From Leifsonia sp. Leaf264 (GTDB lineage Bacteria; Actinomycetota; Actinomycetes; Actinomycetales; Microbacteriaceae): a stretch of DNA of 64,000 bases. Each line of letters opens with the position of its first letter. Within the stretch, counting starts at the first letter, position 1. A program made the translations under genes and the position numbers. The notes beneath the pieces were generated by a model. That model was not told the origin of the DNA. It saw nothing but the letters and a program-made list of their open reading frames with translations, and made no database searches. The stretch lies in contig NZ_LMMR01000001.1 in assembly GCF_001422325.1 (NCBI RefSeq), positions 125,256 to 189,255 on the forward strand. The letters are read 5' to 3'. Positions 30,044 to 38,761 of this stretch are shown in pieces.

Positions 30044-30484
30044 ATGAGCGACACCGACCACACCCCGAACGAGCCGTTCTCGGCGACGGAGGATCGCCAG
30101 TGGGCGTCATTCGCGCACTTCGGCGGGGCCATCGCCATCCTCGGCTTCTTCAGCAGCTGGGCCGCCGTCCTCGCGGTGCTCCCCGCCCTGATCATCTACA
30201 TCGTGCTCGGGAAGCGCGGACACCTGACCCGCACCGAGGCTCGCGAGGCGCTGAACTTCCAGATCACCATGGTGGGCGCCATCATCGTCTGGGCGATCGT
30301 CTCGACGATCATCGGAGCCCTGTTCTGGTGGCTCGGCCCCGTGTGGATCGTGCTCGGCCCGCTCTTCCAGATCATCGGATGGGCGCTCGTGATCGTCGAC
30401 GTGATCTTCTCCATCATCGGCGGCATGAGGGTGAACAACGGCGGCAGCTACAGGTACCCGTTCTCCCTGCGCCTCGTGCACTGA
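30044..30484 (+). CDS. DUF4870 domain-containing small membrane protein
   Basis: 146 residues. A short polar N-terminus, then WASFAHFGGAIAILGF, a second segment ALIIYIVLGKR, the conserved EAREALNFQIT motif and two further hydrophobic segments, ending in GGSYRYPFSLRLVH. This is the DUF4870/Tic20-like pattern; function is unknown. ATG 30044 chosen because AGGAGAAG precedes it. A paralogue follows 129 bases later. Confidence 0.85.
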   Translation: MSDTDHTPNEPFSATEDRQWASFAHFGGAIAILGFFSSWAAVLAVLPALIIYIVLGKRGHLTRTEAREALNFQITMVGAIIVWAIVSTIIGALFWWLGPVWIVLGPLFQIIGWALVIVDVIFSIIGGMRVNNGGSYRYPFSLRLVH

Positions 30485-30613
30485 CCTTTCGCGCCACGAG
30501 ACTGCACGAAGGGGTGTACCGCCGCATCGACCGTGGCGCTATCGTTTCAGTGCACCCACCGGGCCTTCGACCGCTCGCGGGAGTATCTGCCCGACCGACG
30601 ACTAGGAGTCATC

Positions 30614-30997
30614 ATGTCCGACGCAACACCTCCTCCTCCCCCGCCGCAGAACCCCTACCAGGCGTCGGGTCAGCTGAGCCCGTCCGACGAGAAGCTCTGG
30701 GCGACCCTCATCCACATCGGCGGCATCCTGTTCGGATTCCTGCCGGCCCTGATCGGCTACCTGGTGCTGAAGGACAAGGGACCGTTCATCCGCGAGCACA
30801 CGGCGACAGCGCTCAACTTCCAGATCACGCTGCTGATCGTCTACGTGGTCGGCAGTATCCTCACCCTCGTGCTCGTCGGGTTCCTGATCCTGCTCGCGGC
30901 CTGGGTGCTGGCGATAGTCTTCGGCATCATCGCCGCGATGAAGGCCAACGCGGGCCAGCTGTACACGTACCCGCTCACCATCAAGTTCGTCAACTGA
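30614..30997 (+). CDS. DUF4870 domain-containing small membrane protein (paralogue)
   Basis: 127 residues. Pro-rich cytoplasmic N-terminus (PPPPPPQNPYQ), LWATLIHIGGILFGF, PALIGYLVLKDKG, REHTATALNFQIT, then two hydrophobic segments and a YTYPLTIKFVN end. Same architecture as the preceding protein, so a diverged tandem duplicate. TAGGAG precedes ATG 30614 by 8 bases. A TATCGT box at about 30540 could give it its own promoter. Confidence 0.85.
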   Translation: MSDATPPPPPPQNPYQASGQLSPSDEKLWATLIHIGGILFGFLPALIGYLVLKDKGPFIREHTATALNFQITLLIVYVVGSILTLVLVGFLILLAAWVLAIVFGIIAAMKANAGQLYTYPLTIKFVN

Positions 30998-31027
30998 GTC
31001 GAGTCCGACACAGCTGAGGCAGCCTGA

Positions 31028-32257
31028 TCAGTCGTCTGCGAGAAGTCGCCGCACGACGCCGTCAGCCAGAAGCCGTCCTGTCAGGGTCAGTTCCACTGAG
31101 CCGGACAGGGCGGCTTTCGCGTTGATGAGGCCGTCGGCGATGAGGCCGGCGACAGCGTGTCGCCCTGCTGCATGGAGTGACGAGACCGGGACGCCCTCGC
31201 GGATGCGTGCCAGCAGCAGCACCCGCTCCACCTCACGGGTCTCGGCGTCGAGGGTCTCGCGCCCGGCACCGGGTGAGACTCCAGCGAGCACCCTGTCGGC
31301 ATACGCCGCCGGATGCTTCACGTTCCACCAGCGCACGCCGCCGACGTGACTGTGGGCGCCGGGGCCGACGCCCCACCAATCGCCGCCCTGCCAGTAAGCC
31401 AGGTTGTGACGCGACCTGTGCTCGGCGCCGCGCGACCAGTTGGAGACCTCGTACCAGTCGTAGCCGGCGGCGGCCAGCATCCGGTCCGCCAGCTCGTACA
31501 TGTCGGCCTGCAGGTCCTCGTCGGGCTCGGCCACCTCGCCGCGCTTGATCTGCCGCGCGAGCTTCGTGCCGTCCTCCACGATGAGCGAGTAGGCGCTCAG
31601 GTGGTCTGGCTGCTGGGCGATGGCGTGCTCGAGGCTGGCGCGCCAATCGTCGATCGACTCCCCCGGCGTGCCGTAGATGAGGTCGAGGCTGACATCGAGC
31701 CCGGCATCCCTCGCCCAGCCGACGACGAGCGGGATGCGTGCGGGATCGTGGGTGCGTTCGAGCGTGGCCAGAACGTGCGGCACGGCGGACTGCATGCCGA
31801 ACGACACCCTGGTGAAGCCTGCGGCCGCCAGCGCGGCCAGGTAGTCGGCATCGACCGAGTCCGGGTTCGCCTCGGTGGTGATCTCGGCACCGCTCTCGAT
31901 GCCGAACGAGTCGCGGACGGCGTCGAGCATGCGCACGAGGTCGCCGGCCGGCAGCAGCGTCGGGGTACCGCCACCGAAGAACACAGTGCTCGCAGCGCGC
32001 CGCGGGAGGCCGGACTCGCTGAGGATCCCGGCTCCCGCCGCGACCTCGAGGGATGCCTGCGCGGCGTAGTCCGACTGCTTCACGCCCCGGATCTCGTCGG
32101 AGGTGTAGGTGTTGAAGTCGCAGTAGCCGCAGCGCACACGGCAGAACGGCACGTGCAGGTACACCCCGAAGGTGCGCTCACCTGCTCCGTCGACGACGGA
32201 GGCCGGCAGGAGACCGTCGGCCGGCGCCGGATCGGCGAGGGGAAGAGCGCTGGGCAT
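31028..32257 (-). CDS. hemW: HemW-like radical SAM protein (heme chaperone)
   Basis: 409 residues. Radical SAM cluster CxxxCxxC at Cys39, Cys43, Cys46 (PFCRVRCGYC), then FGGGTPTLLP, EANPDSVD, RVSFGMQS and SLDLIYGTPGES, with the HemN C-terminal domain. HemW binds heme and is not itself coproporphyrinogen oxidase, although often mis-annotated so. It follows the DUF1990 gene by 6 bases. The lepA-hemW-hrcA order is conserved in Actinobacteria. Confidence 0.95.
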   Translation of the reverse strand: MPSALPLADPAPADGLLPASVVDGAGERTFGVYLHVPFCRVRCGYCDFNTYTSDEIRGVKQSDYAAQASLEVAAGAGILSESGLPRRAASTVFFGGGTPTLLPAGDLVRMLDAVRDSFGIESGAEITTEANPDSVDADYLAALAAAGFTRVSFGMQSAVPHVLATLERTHDPARIPLVVGWARDAGLDVSLDLIYGTPGESIDDWRASLEHAIAQQPDHLSAYSLIVEDGTKLARQIKRGEVAEPDEDLQADMYELADRMLAAAGYDWYEVSNWSRGAEHRSRHNLAYWQGGDWWGVGPGAHSHVGGVRWWNVKHPAAYADRVLAGVSPGAGRETLDAETREVERVLLLARIREGVPVSSLHAAGRHAVAGLIADGLINAKAALSGSVELTLTGRLLADGVVRRLLADD

Positions 32258-32263
32258 CGTGGC

Positions 32264-32914
32264 TCAGACGGCGGCGGCGACGGGATGCAGCGCGCGCAGG
32301 TAGCGCTTGGTGTAGCGCTTCTGTGCGGAGCGCAGCACTGGAGAGGCGAGCCTGTAGAACGCCGTGCTCGGACGGGAGAACTGGCGGATGACGAGCCACA
32401 CCGAGTCGTCGTCACGGTGCTCCAGCACCCAGGCCTCCTCACCGCTCTCGGGGTGGCCGGGCATGGTGCCGTAGGCGAAGCCGATGCGGCCGGGCTCGTC
32501 GATCACGTAGATGATGCGCACGGGCGCTGTGATCGAGAAGCGCCACAGGTGCAGCTTCAGCTTCGCGGTCATTCCAGCGGTGATGAACGGCGAGCCGTCG
32601 GGGCCGTAGCGCTCCTCGGCCTGCAGAACGGGCTGCTCGACGGCCGGGGTGCCGTCGGCGTTGAAGACCAGGCCGGTGTACTGCGTTCCGGTGCCGGAAC
32701 GCACGTCTGTCACGTCGATTCCGCTTCCGCGTTGCACGCCCCACGTCATCAGCGACGACGACGCGATGGAGAACCGCTCAGCCCCGCTGCCGAGGCGGAC
32801 GGAGTGCTCTTCAGCGCGGTAGCCGGCGGGCGGATAGGCGAGGAGGTCTGGTGCGAGAGTGCCGCCGATCGCCCCGTACGTGACAGGCTCTCCGACGAAG
32901 GTGGAACGGCGCAT
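32264..32914 (-). CDS. DUF1990 family protein
   Basis: 216 residues matching the DUF1990/UPF0548 family: VTYGAIGGT near the start, LGSGAERF, LMTWGVQR, IIYVIDEPGRIGFAYGTMPGHPESGEEAW, and RPSTAFYRLASPVLRSAQKRYTKRYL at the end. Function unknown; the fold is a START-like binding domain in some relatives. A TAGGCT box 6 bases before ATG suggests a leaderless mRNA shared with hemW. Confidence 0.88.
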   Translation of the reverse strand: MRRSTFVGEPVTYGAIGGTLAPDLLAYPPAGYRAEEHSVRLGSGAERFSIASSSLMTWGVQRGSGIDVTDVRSGTGTQYTGLVFNADGTPAVEQPVLQAEERYGPDGSPFITAGMTAKLKLHLWRFSITAPVRIIYVIDEPGRIGFAYGTMPGHPESGEEAWVLEHRDDDSVWLVIRQFSRPSTAFYRLASPVLRSAQKRYTKRYLRALHPVAAAV

Positions 32915-32920
32915 CCCTCC

Positions 32921-32926
32921 AGCCTA
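32921..32926 (-). promoter_or_regulatory. -10 box (TAGGCT) for DUF1990-hemW, leaderless
   Basis: TAGGCT on the minus strand, then 6 bases, then ATG 32914. The same TAGGCT-N6/7-ATG arrangement occurs before the PabB-like and DedA genes. Confidence 0.5.
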
Positions 32927-32951
32927 CGCCGAAGTGTCCTGGTGAGGCCGC

Positions 32952-33485
32952 TCAGGCCCCCGCCGGCGGATTCACCAGCAGGTCGACCCTGTCGCGCAGA
33001 TAGCGTTCCAGCGGGACGGCCCCGTCGTCGCCGGCGGTGGCGCTCCAGCGCACCAGCGGCTCGTCGCCGCGCAGGAACAGCACCCCGGCGGACGCCCGCA
33101 GTTCCGCGACCTCCAGGACGATCGGTGTCGCATCGAAGTTGACGGTCTCCCCCTCGCTGAACCTCCCGCGGTGGGCGGCATCCCTGTACGCGCGGCGCAC
33201 CTCGGCCGACTCCGACTGGAACTGCGTTCGCCCCGGCGGAACCGCGCGGGTCGTGAGTCCCTCTCGATAGAGGGCGCCATCAGCGTCGAGGAGCAGCACG
33301 CCCAGCCGCCACACGCGCCCGCGGGGCACCATGACCGGCCGTCGCGTGACCAGCATCGTTCGGCGCGCTGGCACGTACTCGCCGAGTGCCTCGTCACGGG
33401 CGCCGGCCGCTGCCAGTCGGCCGGCGGCATCCGTCACCAGGTCCCGGATGCCGCTGATGACGGCGGCGTCGCTCTCCTCGGTCAC
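32952..33485 (-). CDS. Conserved hypothetical protein
   Basis: 177 residues, no signal peptide or membrane segment. I do not recognise a family. The middle RRPVMVPRGRVWRLGVLLLDADGALYREGLTTRA suggests a small mixed alpha/beta domain. It lies between lepA and the DUF1990 gene on the same strand. GTG 33485 lies 7 bases after TACGCT, which fits a leaderless start. Confidence 0.75.
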   Translation of the reverse strand: MTEESDAAVISGIRDLVTDAAGRLAAAGARDEALGEYVPARRTMLVTRRPVMVPRGRVWRLGVLLLDADGALYREGLTTRAVPPGRTQFQSESAEVRRAYRDAAHRGRFSEGETVNFDATPIVLEVAELRASAGVLFLRGDEPLVRWSATAGDDGAVPLERYLRDRVDLLVNPPAGA

Positions 33486-33492
33486 ATCACCG

Positions 33493-33498
33493 AGCGTA
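33493..33498 (-). promoter_or_regulatory. -10 box (TACGCT) for the hypothetical gene, leaderless
   Basis: TACGCT on the minus strand is followed by 7 bases and the GTG start. It lies in the 17-bp gap after lepA, beginning about 5 bases upstream of the lepA stop end. Confidence 0.4.
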
Positions 33499-33502
33499 GG
33501 CG

Positions 33503-35353
33503 CTACTTCTTGTCCTTCGTCTCCACGTCGCCGGAGAGCGCTGCGATGAACGCCTCCTGGGGCACCTCGACGCGTCCCACCATCTTCATGCGCTTCTTGC
33601 CCTCCTTCTGCTTCTCGAGGAGCTTGCGCTTGCGGGTGATGTCACCGCCGTAGCACTTGGCCAGAACGTCTTTACGCATGGCGCTGATCGACTCACGCGC
33701 GATGATGCGAGCACCGATGGCAGCCTGGATGGGAACCTCGAACTGCTGGCGCGGGATGAGCTTGCGCAGACGCCCCGTCATCAGCACGCCGTAGGCGTAG
33801 GCCTTCTCGCGGTGCACGATGGCGCTGAAGGCGTCGACCTGCTCGCCCTGCAGCAGGATGTCGACCTTCACCAGGTCGGCCTCCTGGTCGCCGGCAGGCT
33901 CGTAGTCGAGTGATGCGTAACCGGCCGTCTTCGACTTGAGGTGATCGAAGAAGTCGAACACGATCTCGCCGAGGGGCATCGTGTAGCGGATCTCGACACG
34001 GTCCTCGCCGAGGTACTCCATGCCGAGGAGCGTTCCGCGCCGGGCCTGGCAGATCTCCATGATCACGCCGACGTAGTCCTTGGGGGCGAGAACGGCCGCC
34101 TTCACCACGGGCTCGCGCACGCTGACGATCTTGCCGCCGGGGAACTCGCTCGGGTTCGTGACGGTGACGGTCTTCTTGTCCTCGGTCGTGACCTCGTAGA
34201 TCACGGATGGCGCCGTCGTGATGAGATCGAGGCCGAACTCGCGCTCGAGGCGCTCGGTCACGATCTCGAGGTGCAGGAGGCCGAGGAAGCCGCAACGGAA
34301 GCCGAAGCCGAGCGCCACGGAGGTCTCGGGCTCGTAGACGAGGGCGGCATCCGACAGCTTCAGCTTGTCGAGGGCCTCGCGCAGGTCGGGGTAGTCGCTG
34401 CCGTCGATCGGGTAGAGGCCCGAGAACACCATCGGCAGCGGCTCGGTGTAGCCGGGCAGCGCCTGGGTCGCCGGCTTCGCCGCGGTGGTGACGGTGTCGC
34501 CGACCTTGGACTGACGCACGTCCTTCACGCCGGTGATCAGGTAGCCGACCTCGCCGACGCCGAGTCCCTTGCTGGGCGTCGGCTCGGGAGAGCTCACGCC
34601 GATCTCGAGGATCTCGTGGGTGGCGCGGGTCGACATCATCTGGATGCGCTCGCGCGGGTTCAGCTGACCGTCGATCATGCGCACGTAGGTGATGACGCCG
34701 CGGTAGCTGTCGTAGACGGAGTCGAAGATCATGGCGCGAGCCGGTGCGTCCTTGTCGCCCTGCGGGGCGGGGATGAGCTCGGTGACGCGGTCGAGGAGGT
34801 CTTCGACGCCGGCACCGGTCTTGCCCGAGACGCGCAGAACGTCGGAGGGAGAACCACCGATGAGGCTGGCGAGCTCGCCCGCGTACTTGTCGGGATCCGC
34901 GGCCGGAAGGTCGATCTTGTTGAGCACCGGGATGATCGTGAGGTCGTTCTCGAGCGCCAGGTAGAGGTTCGCGAGAGTCTGGGCCTCGATGCCCTGAGCC
35001 GCGTCGACGAGCAGGATGGCGCCCTCGCAGGCGGCGAGCGAACGCGACACCTCGTAGGTGAAGTCGACGTGCCCGGGGGTGTCGATCATGTTGAGCGCGT
35101 AGGTGCTGCCGTTCAGCGACCACGGCATGCGCACGGCCTGGCTCTTGATGGTGATTCCGCGTTCGCGCTCGATGTCCATGCGGTCGAGGTACTGCGCCCG
35201 CATGTCGCGGTCGCTCACCACGCCGGTCATCTGCAGCATGCGATCGGCCAGGGTCGACTTGCCGTGGTCGATGTGGGCGATGATGCAGAAGTTGCGAAGG
35301 AGTGCCGGGTCGGTCGCGGCGGGCTGCAGAGGCTGAAGGGCACGTGGAGACAT
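33503..35353 (-). CDS. lepA: Elongation factor 4 (LepA)
   Basis: 616 residues. Ribosomal back-translocase/biogenesis GTPase. G1 AHIDHGKST near residue 25, G3 DTPGHVDF, G4 NKIDLP, and the LepA-specific C-terminal domain with [26 protein letters not shown]. Full length. Its start is divergent from the alpha/beta hydrolase with 34 bases between them. Confidence 0.98.
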   Translation of the reverse strand: MSPRALQPLQPAATDPALLRNFCIIAHIDHGKSTLADRMLQMTGVVSDRDMRAQYLDRMDIERERGITIKSQAVRMPWSLNGSTYALNMIDTPGHVDFTYEVSRSLAACEGAILLVDAAQGIEAQTLANLYLALENDLTIIPVLNKIDLPAADPDKYAGELASLIGGSPSDVLRVSGKTGAGVEDLLDRVTELIPAPQGDKDAPARAMIFDSVYDSYRGVITYVRMIDGQLNPRERIQMMSTRATHEILEIGVSSPEPTPSKGLGVGEVGYLITGVKDVRQSKVGDTVTTAAKPATQALPGYTEPLPMVFSGLYPIDGSDYPDLREALDKLKLSDAALVYEPETSVALGFGFRCGFLGLLHLEIVTERLEREFGLDLITTAPSVIYEVTTEDKKTVTVTNPSEFPGGKIVSVREPVVKAAVLAPKDYVGVIMEICQARRGTLLGMEYLGEDRVEIRYTMPLGEIVFDFFDHLKSKTAGYASLDYEPAGDQEADLVKVDILLQGEQVDAFSAIVHREKAYAYGVLMTGRLRKLIPRQQFEVPIQAAIGARIIARESISAMRKDVLAKCYGGDITRKRKLLEKQKEGKKRMKMVGRVEVPQEAFIAALSGDVETKDKK

Positions 35354-35375
35354 CGTGACTCGATTCTCCCATGAC

Positions 35376-35381
35376 TAGCAT
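35376..35381 (+). promoter_or_regulatory. -10 box (TAGCAT) for the alpha/beta hydrolase, leaderless
   Basis: TAGCAT on the plus strand, then GGCTGG, then ATG 35388. No strong -35 box. Confidence 0.45.
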
Positions 35382-35387
35382 GGCTGG

Positions 35388-36119
35388 ATGCACAGCGGTC
35401 CTCCGGTGCTCTTCCTGCACGGCATCCGCACGTCATCCAGCATGTGGCGCGCGCAGATCGGTGCGCTCGCCGATCGCGGCATCGAGTCGCTCGCCATCGA
35501 CCTGCCCGGACACGGAACACGGATGGGCGAGGACTTCTCGATCGAGGCCGCGACCGCCGCCATCGACGACGGCATCGCCGCCCTCGGCGAGCCAGTGCTG
35601 CTCGTCGGCCTGTCGATGGGCGGCTACCTGGGCATGCACTACGCGGCGCGCCACCCGGAACCGTTGCGCGGGCTGGTCGCGGCATCCTGCGGAGCGATCC
35701 CCCGGCCGATCTTCATCGGCGGCTATCGGGCCGTCGCCGCCGCGATCCATCGGCTGCCCGACCGGGGCTCGGCCCTGAACGACGGGCTGGCACGCCTGCT
35801 CGTGCGTGAGCCCGGCCTGTCCGACCTGCTCTCCGGCGGGATCGCCCTCGAGGTCATGCAGTCCGGCCTCCGCTCGATCGGAACGCTCCGGCCCCTCGAC
35901 GACCTCGCCGCGTACGACGGCCGGGTCTGGTTGGTGAACGGTCGCTACGACCACATCCGCTTCGACGAGCGACGGATGCTGCGGGCCAGCCGGCACGGAT
36001 CCCTGACCGTCATCCCCGGCGCGACGCACCTGGCGAGCCTCGTGCAGCCGCAGGCCTTCACGGATGCCGTGCTCGCGGCCTGGCGGGAGCTTGCCGACGT
36101 GCCTGCGTCCCAGCCCTGA
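35388..36119 (+). CDS. Alpha/beta hydrolase
   Basis: 243 residues. Oxyanion motif FLHGIRTSSSMW, nucleophile elbow GLSMGG (Ser), acid in VNGRYDHIRFD and catalytic His in GATHLAS complete the triad. Cytoplasmic, no signal. Probably an esterase or lactonase-like enzyme; substrate cannot be inferred. Stands alone on the plus strand between lepA and an SDR gene. Confidence 0.9.
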   Translation: MHSGPPVLFLHGIRTSSSMWRAQIGALADRGIESLAIDLPGHGTRMGEDFSIEAATAAIDDGIAALGEPVLLVGLSMGGYLGMHYAARHPEPLRGLVAASCGAIPRPIFIGGYRAVAAAIHRLPDRGSALNDGLARLLVREPGLSDLLSGGIALEVMQSGLRSIGTLRPLDDLAAYDGRVWLVNGRYDHIRFDERRMLRASRHGSLTVIPGATHLASLVQPQAFTDAVLAAWRELADVPASQP

Positions 36120-36207
36120 CCGGTGCAGACGCGGATGCCGTGACGCCGTGTGACGGGAATGTCGAGCAACGGGGAAGAATCCCAGCCCATCGCGGTTGCA
36201 CCATCGC

Positions 36208-37086
36208 ATGAGCATTCTTCTGACCGGCGGTGCCGGATACATAGGTTCAGCAGTCCTCGAGCGGCTCGTCGCCGCCGGCCACGAGGTGTCGGCGCTGGTG
36301 CGCTCGCCGGAGAAGGCCGCCATCGTCGAAGCGGCCGGGGCGACGCCCATCATCGGAGCGGCCGATGACGCCGAGATCGTGGCCGCTGCGGCCGCTGCCG
36401 CCAGCGGCGTCATCCACCTCGCCTCCTCCCCCGCTGTCGACAGCGTCTTCGTTCCCGCCGTGCTGGCCGCCCTCGCCGGCCGCGACGCGCGCTTCGTGCA
36501 CACCGGCGGCATCTGGATCTACGGATCCGGGGCCGACATCACCGAGGAGTCCCCGTTGCAGCCCCTGCCGATCAGCGGGTGGCGGGCCGACGGACAGGCT
36601 CTCGTCAACGCGGCCCCCAACACGGCCATCGTGGCGCCGGCCGTCGTCTACGGCCAGGGCAGCGGCATCGTGCGCAGCCTGATCGAGGCTCCCCGGGGCT
36701 CCGGAGTCGCACCGACGGTCCCGCTCGTCGGTGACGGAACGCAGCACTGGACCACCGTGCACCTCGACGACATCGCCGACCTTTACGTACTCGCCTACGA
36801 GAATCGCAGCGCCCACGGCGTGTACATCGGCGCCAGCGGCGTGAATCCGACCGTGCAGGATCTCGGCGACGCCATCGCCTCAGCGTGGGACGTCGCCGGC
36901 GGAACCGCGCCGGAGACAGCCGACGCGAGTCGTGAGCGACTGGGCGCGGACTTCGCCGACGCCCTGCTCCTCGATCAGCAGGCGAAGGGCTCGCGGGCAC
37001 GGACGGAACTCGGGTGGCGACCTGCCGGCGCATCGGTGCTCGACGAGATCGCCTCGGGGTCCTACGCGCCGGTCTCGGTGGTCTGA
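36208..37086 (+). CDS. NAD-dependent epimerase/dehydratase family (atypical SDR)
   Basis: 292 residues. Rossmann motif TGGAGYIG at the start and [10 protein letters not shown] after beta 2. There is no classical YxxxK at the expected place: the region reads [10 protein letters not shown]. That places it with atypical SDRs of unknown substrate (SDR_a5-like). ATG 36208 chosen over a TTG four codons upstream, because [13 protein letters not shown] begins the fold. The gap 36120-36207 shows no clear promoter. Confidence 0.88.
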   Translation: MSILLTGGAGYIGSAVLERLVAAGHEVSALVRSPEKAAIVEAAGATPIIGAADDAEIVAAAAAAASGVIHLASSPAVDSVFVPAVLAALAGRDARFVHTGGIWIYGSGADITEESPLQPLPISGWRADGQALVNAAPNTAIVAPAVVYGQGSGIVRSLIEAPRGSGVAPTVPLVGDGTQHWTTVHLDDIADLYVLAYENRSAHGVYIGASGVNPTVQDLGDAIASAWDVAGGTAPETADASRERLGADFADALLLDQQAKGSRARTELGWRPAGASVLDEIASGSYAPVSVV

Positions 37087-37149
37087 GGACGGCCGAGCTG
37101 GGAGTCCGCCGCATCCGCACCCGGCGGGATTATCGGCCGGGGCCCTCCA

Positions 37150-37270
37150 TAGGGTAAAGTTGCCTGTTGGCTTGCGTGTGGGTCCCACCTCACACGATTT
37201 CGCCGCAGGCGCCCCTCTACCGTCATGCGGCAACATCCGATCCACACACAAACGAAAGAACGTACTCAAC
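37150..37270 (+). promoter_or_regulatory. rpsT promoter and structured leader
   Basis: Overlapping -10 candidates TAGGGT (37150-37155) and TAAAGT (37155-37160) precede a leader of about 100 bases. It contains a hairpin (CGTGTG 37175-37180 with CACACG 37191-37196, plus inner GGT/ACC). S20 autoregulates its synthesis in other bacteria, so the leader may be an autoregulatory site. Boxes are seen; function is inferred. Confidence 0.4.
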
Positions 37271-37531
37271 GTGGCAAACATCAAGTCGCAGATCAAGCGC
37301 ATCGGCACGAACAAGAAGGCCCAGGAGCGCAACAAGGCCGTCAAGAGCGAGCTCAAGACCGCCATCCGCGCCACCCGCACCGCCATCGCCTCCGGCGACA
37401 AGGCCGTTGCGTCCAGCGCCCTGAAGACCGCTTCGAAGAAGCTCGACAAGGCCGTCAGCAAGGGTGTCATCCACCAGAACCAGGCTGCGAACCGCAAGTC
37501 GGCCATCGCCAAGCAGGTTGCAGCGCTCTAA
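37271..37531 (+). CDS. rpsT: 30S ribosomal protein S20
   Basis: 86 residues, Lys/Ala-rich, starting [14 protein letters not shown] and ending [13 protein letters not shown]; the S20 family is unmistakable. GTG start at 37271. It stands alone on the plus strand opposite holA, the usual rpsT-holA arrangement, and is closed by a strong terminator. Confidence 0.98.
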   Translation: MANIKSQIKRIGTNKKAQERNKAVKSELKTAIRATRTAIASGDKAVASSALKTASKKLDKAVSKGVIHQNQAANRKSAIAKQVAAL

Positions 37532-37541
37532 GCGACTGTGC

Positions 37542-37579
37542 GAGAAGGCCCCGGATGCTTCGGCATCCGGGGCCTTCTC
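37542..37579 (+). terminator. 17-bp stem with UUCG loop, rpsT terminator
   Basis: Arms 37542-37558 and 37563-37579 are exact reverse complements around TTCG, 10 bases after the rpsT stop. The stem top carries CGGATGC/GCATCCG. Nothing else was recognised in the rest of the gap to holA (37580-37722). Confidence 0.9.
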
Positions 37580-37722
37580 TGTATCTGCAGTCTCTGAGCG
37601 CGCTTCGGCCGCGACTGCGTCGGGCCTCAGCGAGCGGGAGATCGGTCTTCAGGAGTAGACGCTCGCTGACGCCCGGACGAAGTCCGCGGTCAATGCGCCG
37701 GGGAGGACTGGCCGTGAGACGC

Positions 37723-38751
37723 CTACGCGCGACCCCGGGAGGCGATGACGCCGACCATGCGCTCGAGGGCGAAGACGGGGTCGCGTTCAGCACCCTTCAC
37801 TGCGGCATCGGTCTCGGCGAGCATCGTGATGCAGCGGGCGAGTCCGTCTTCGCTCCAGCCCTGCAGGTCGCGCTGTGCGCGCTCCACCTGCCAGGGGGCG
37901 AGACCGAGCTTGGAGGCGAGCTGGCCCGAGCCGCCCCGTGCGCCGTAGACCTTCGCCATGGTGCGGATCTTCATGGCGAATGCAGCGACGATCGGCACCG
38001 GGTCTTCACCCGAGGAGATGGCCTGCCGCAGGTTGGTGAGAGCCTCGCCGTGACGCCCGGCAATGGCGGCATCGGCCACCTTGAAGGCGTTCACCTCCAT
38101 GCGGCCGCCGTAGTAGCGGTCGACGGTGGCCTCGGTGATCTCGGCGCTGGCGTCGCTCATGAGCTGCTGGCAGGCCGCGGAGAGCTCGGCCAGGTCGTCG
38201 GAGAATGCCGACACCAGTGACCGCAGCGCCGACGGTGCGACCCGACGCCCCTGCGATGCGAACTCGCCGGCGGCGAACTCGTACTTCTCGGCGTCCTTCT
38301 TGAGCTCGACGCAGACGACCTCGATGCCGCCGCCGAGGCCGCCGCGAATGGCGTCGAGCAGCTTCTTGCCCCGCACGCCGCCGTTGTGACGCAGAACGAG
38401 GAACGTGCTGTCGGCCGGTTCCTGCAGGTAGGCGATGGTCTCGGTGATGAAGTCGTCAGTGCACTTCTCCACGTTGCTCACCCGGATCAGCCGCGGCTCG
38501 GCGAACAGCGAGGGACTGGCCATGGTGAGCAACTCCCCCGGCGCGTACGAATCGGCGGCGATGTCGACGATCTCGAGGCTCGGGTCCTCGGCCTTGAGGA
38601 AGTCGCGCAGATCGCGGATGGCGCGCTCCGCGAGGAAGGTCTCAGTGCCAGAGACGAGGACGACCGGCGCCGGCCGCACCTTGCTCCACCCGAGTTGCGG
38701 GATGGAGACGGTGGACCGCGCCTTGGCCGGGGCGGAAGTACGAGCAGCCAC
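37723..38751 (-). CDS. holA: DNA polymerase III subunit delta
   Basis: 342 residues. Clamp-loader subunit. Recognised by VVLVSGTETFLAERAIRDLRDFL at the start, FAEPRLIRVSNVEK, and the C-terminal WQVERAQRDLQGWSEDGLARCITMLAETDAAVKG. GTG start at 38751, with GAGAGG before it. A TAAAGT -10 box (38778-38783) lies at the end of comEC, so holA can have its own promoter. Confidence 0.95.
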   Translation of the reverse strand: MAARTSAPAKARSTVSIPQLGWSKVRPAPVVLVSGTETFLAERAIRDLRDFLKAEDPSLEIVDIAADSYAPGELLTMASPSLFAEPRLIRVSNVEKCTDDFITETIAYLQEPADSTFLVLRHNGGVRGKKLLDAIRGGLGGGIEVVCVELKKDAEKYEFAAGEFASQGRRVAPSALRSLVSAFSDDLAELSAACQQLMSDASAEITEATVDRYYGGRMEVNAFKVADAAIAGRHGEALTNLRQAISSGEDPVPIVAAFAMKIRTMAKVYGARGGSGQLASKLGLAPWQVERAQRDLQGWSEDGLARCITMLAETDAAVKGAERDPVFALERMVGVIASRGRA

Positions 38752-38761
38752 GCGGGTCCTC

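Noticed and set aside
31313-33142. A 609-codon plus-strand open frame opposite hemW and the DUF1990 gene
   Set aside because: No domain, start signal or promoter; it mirrors well-supported minus-strand genes.
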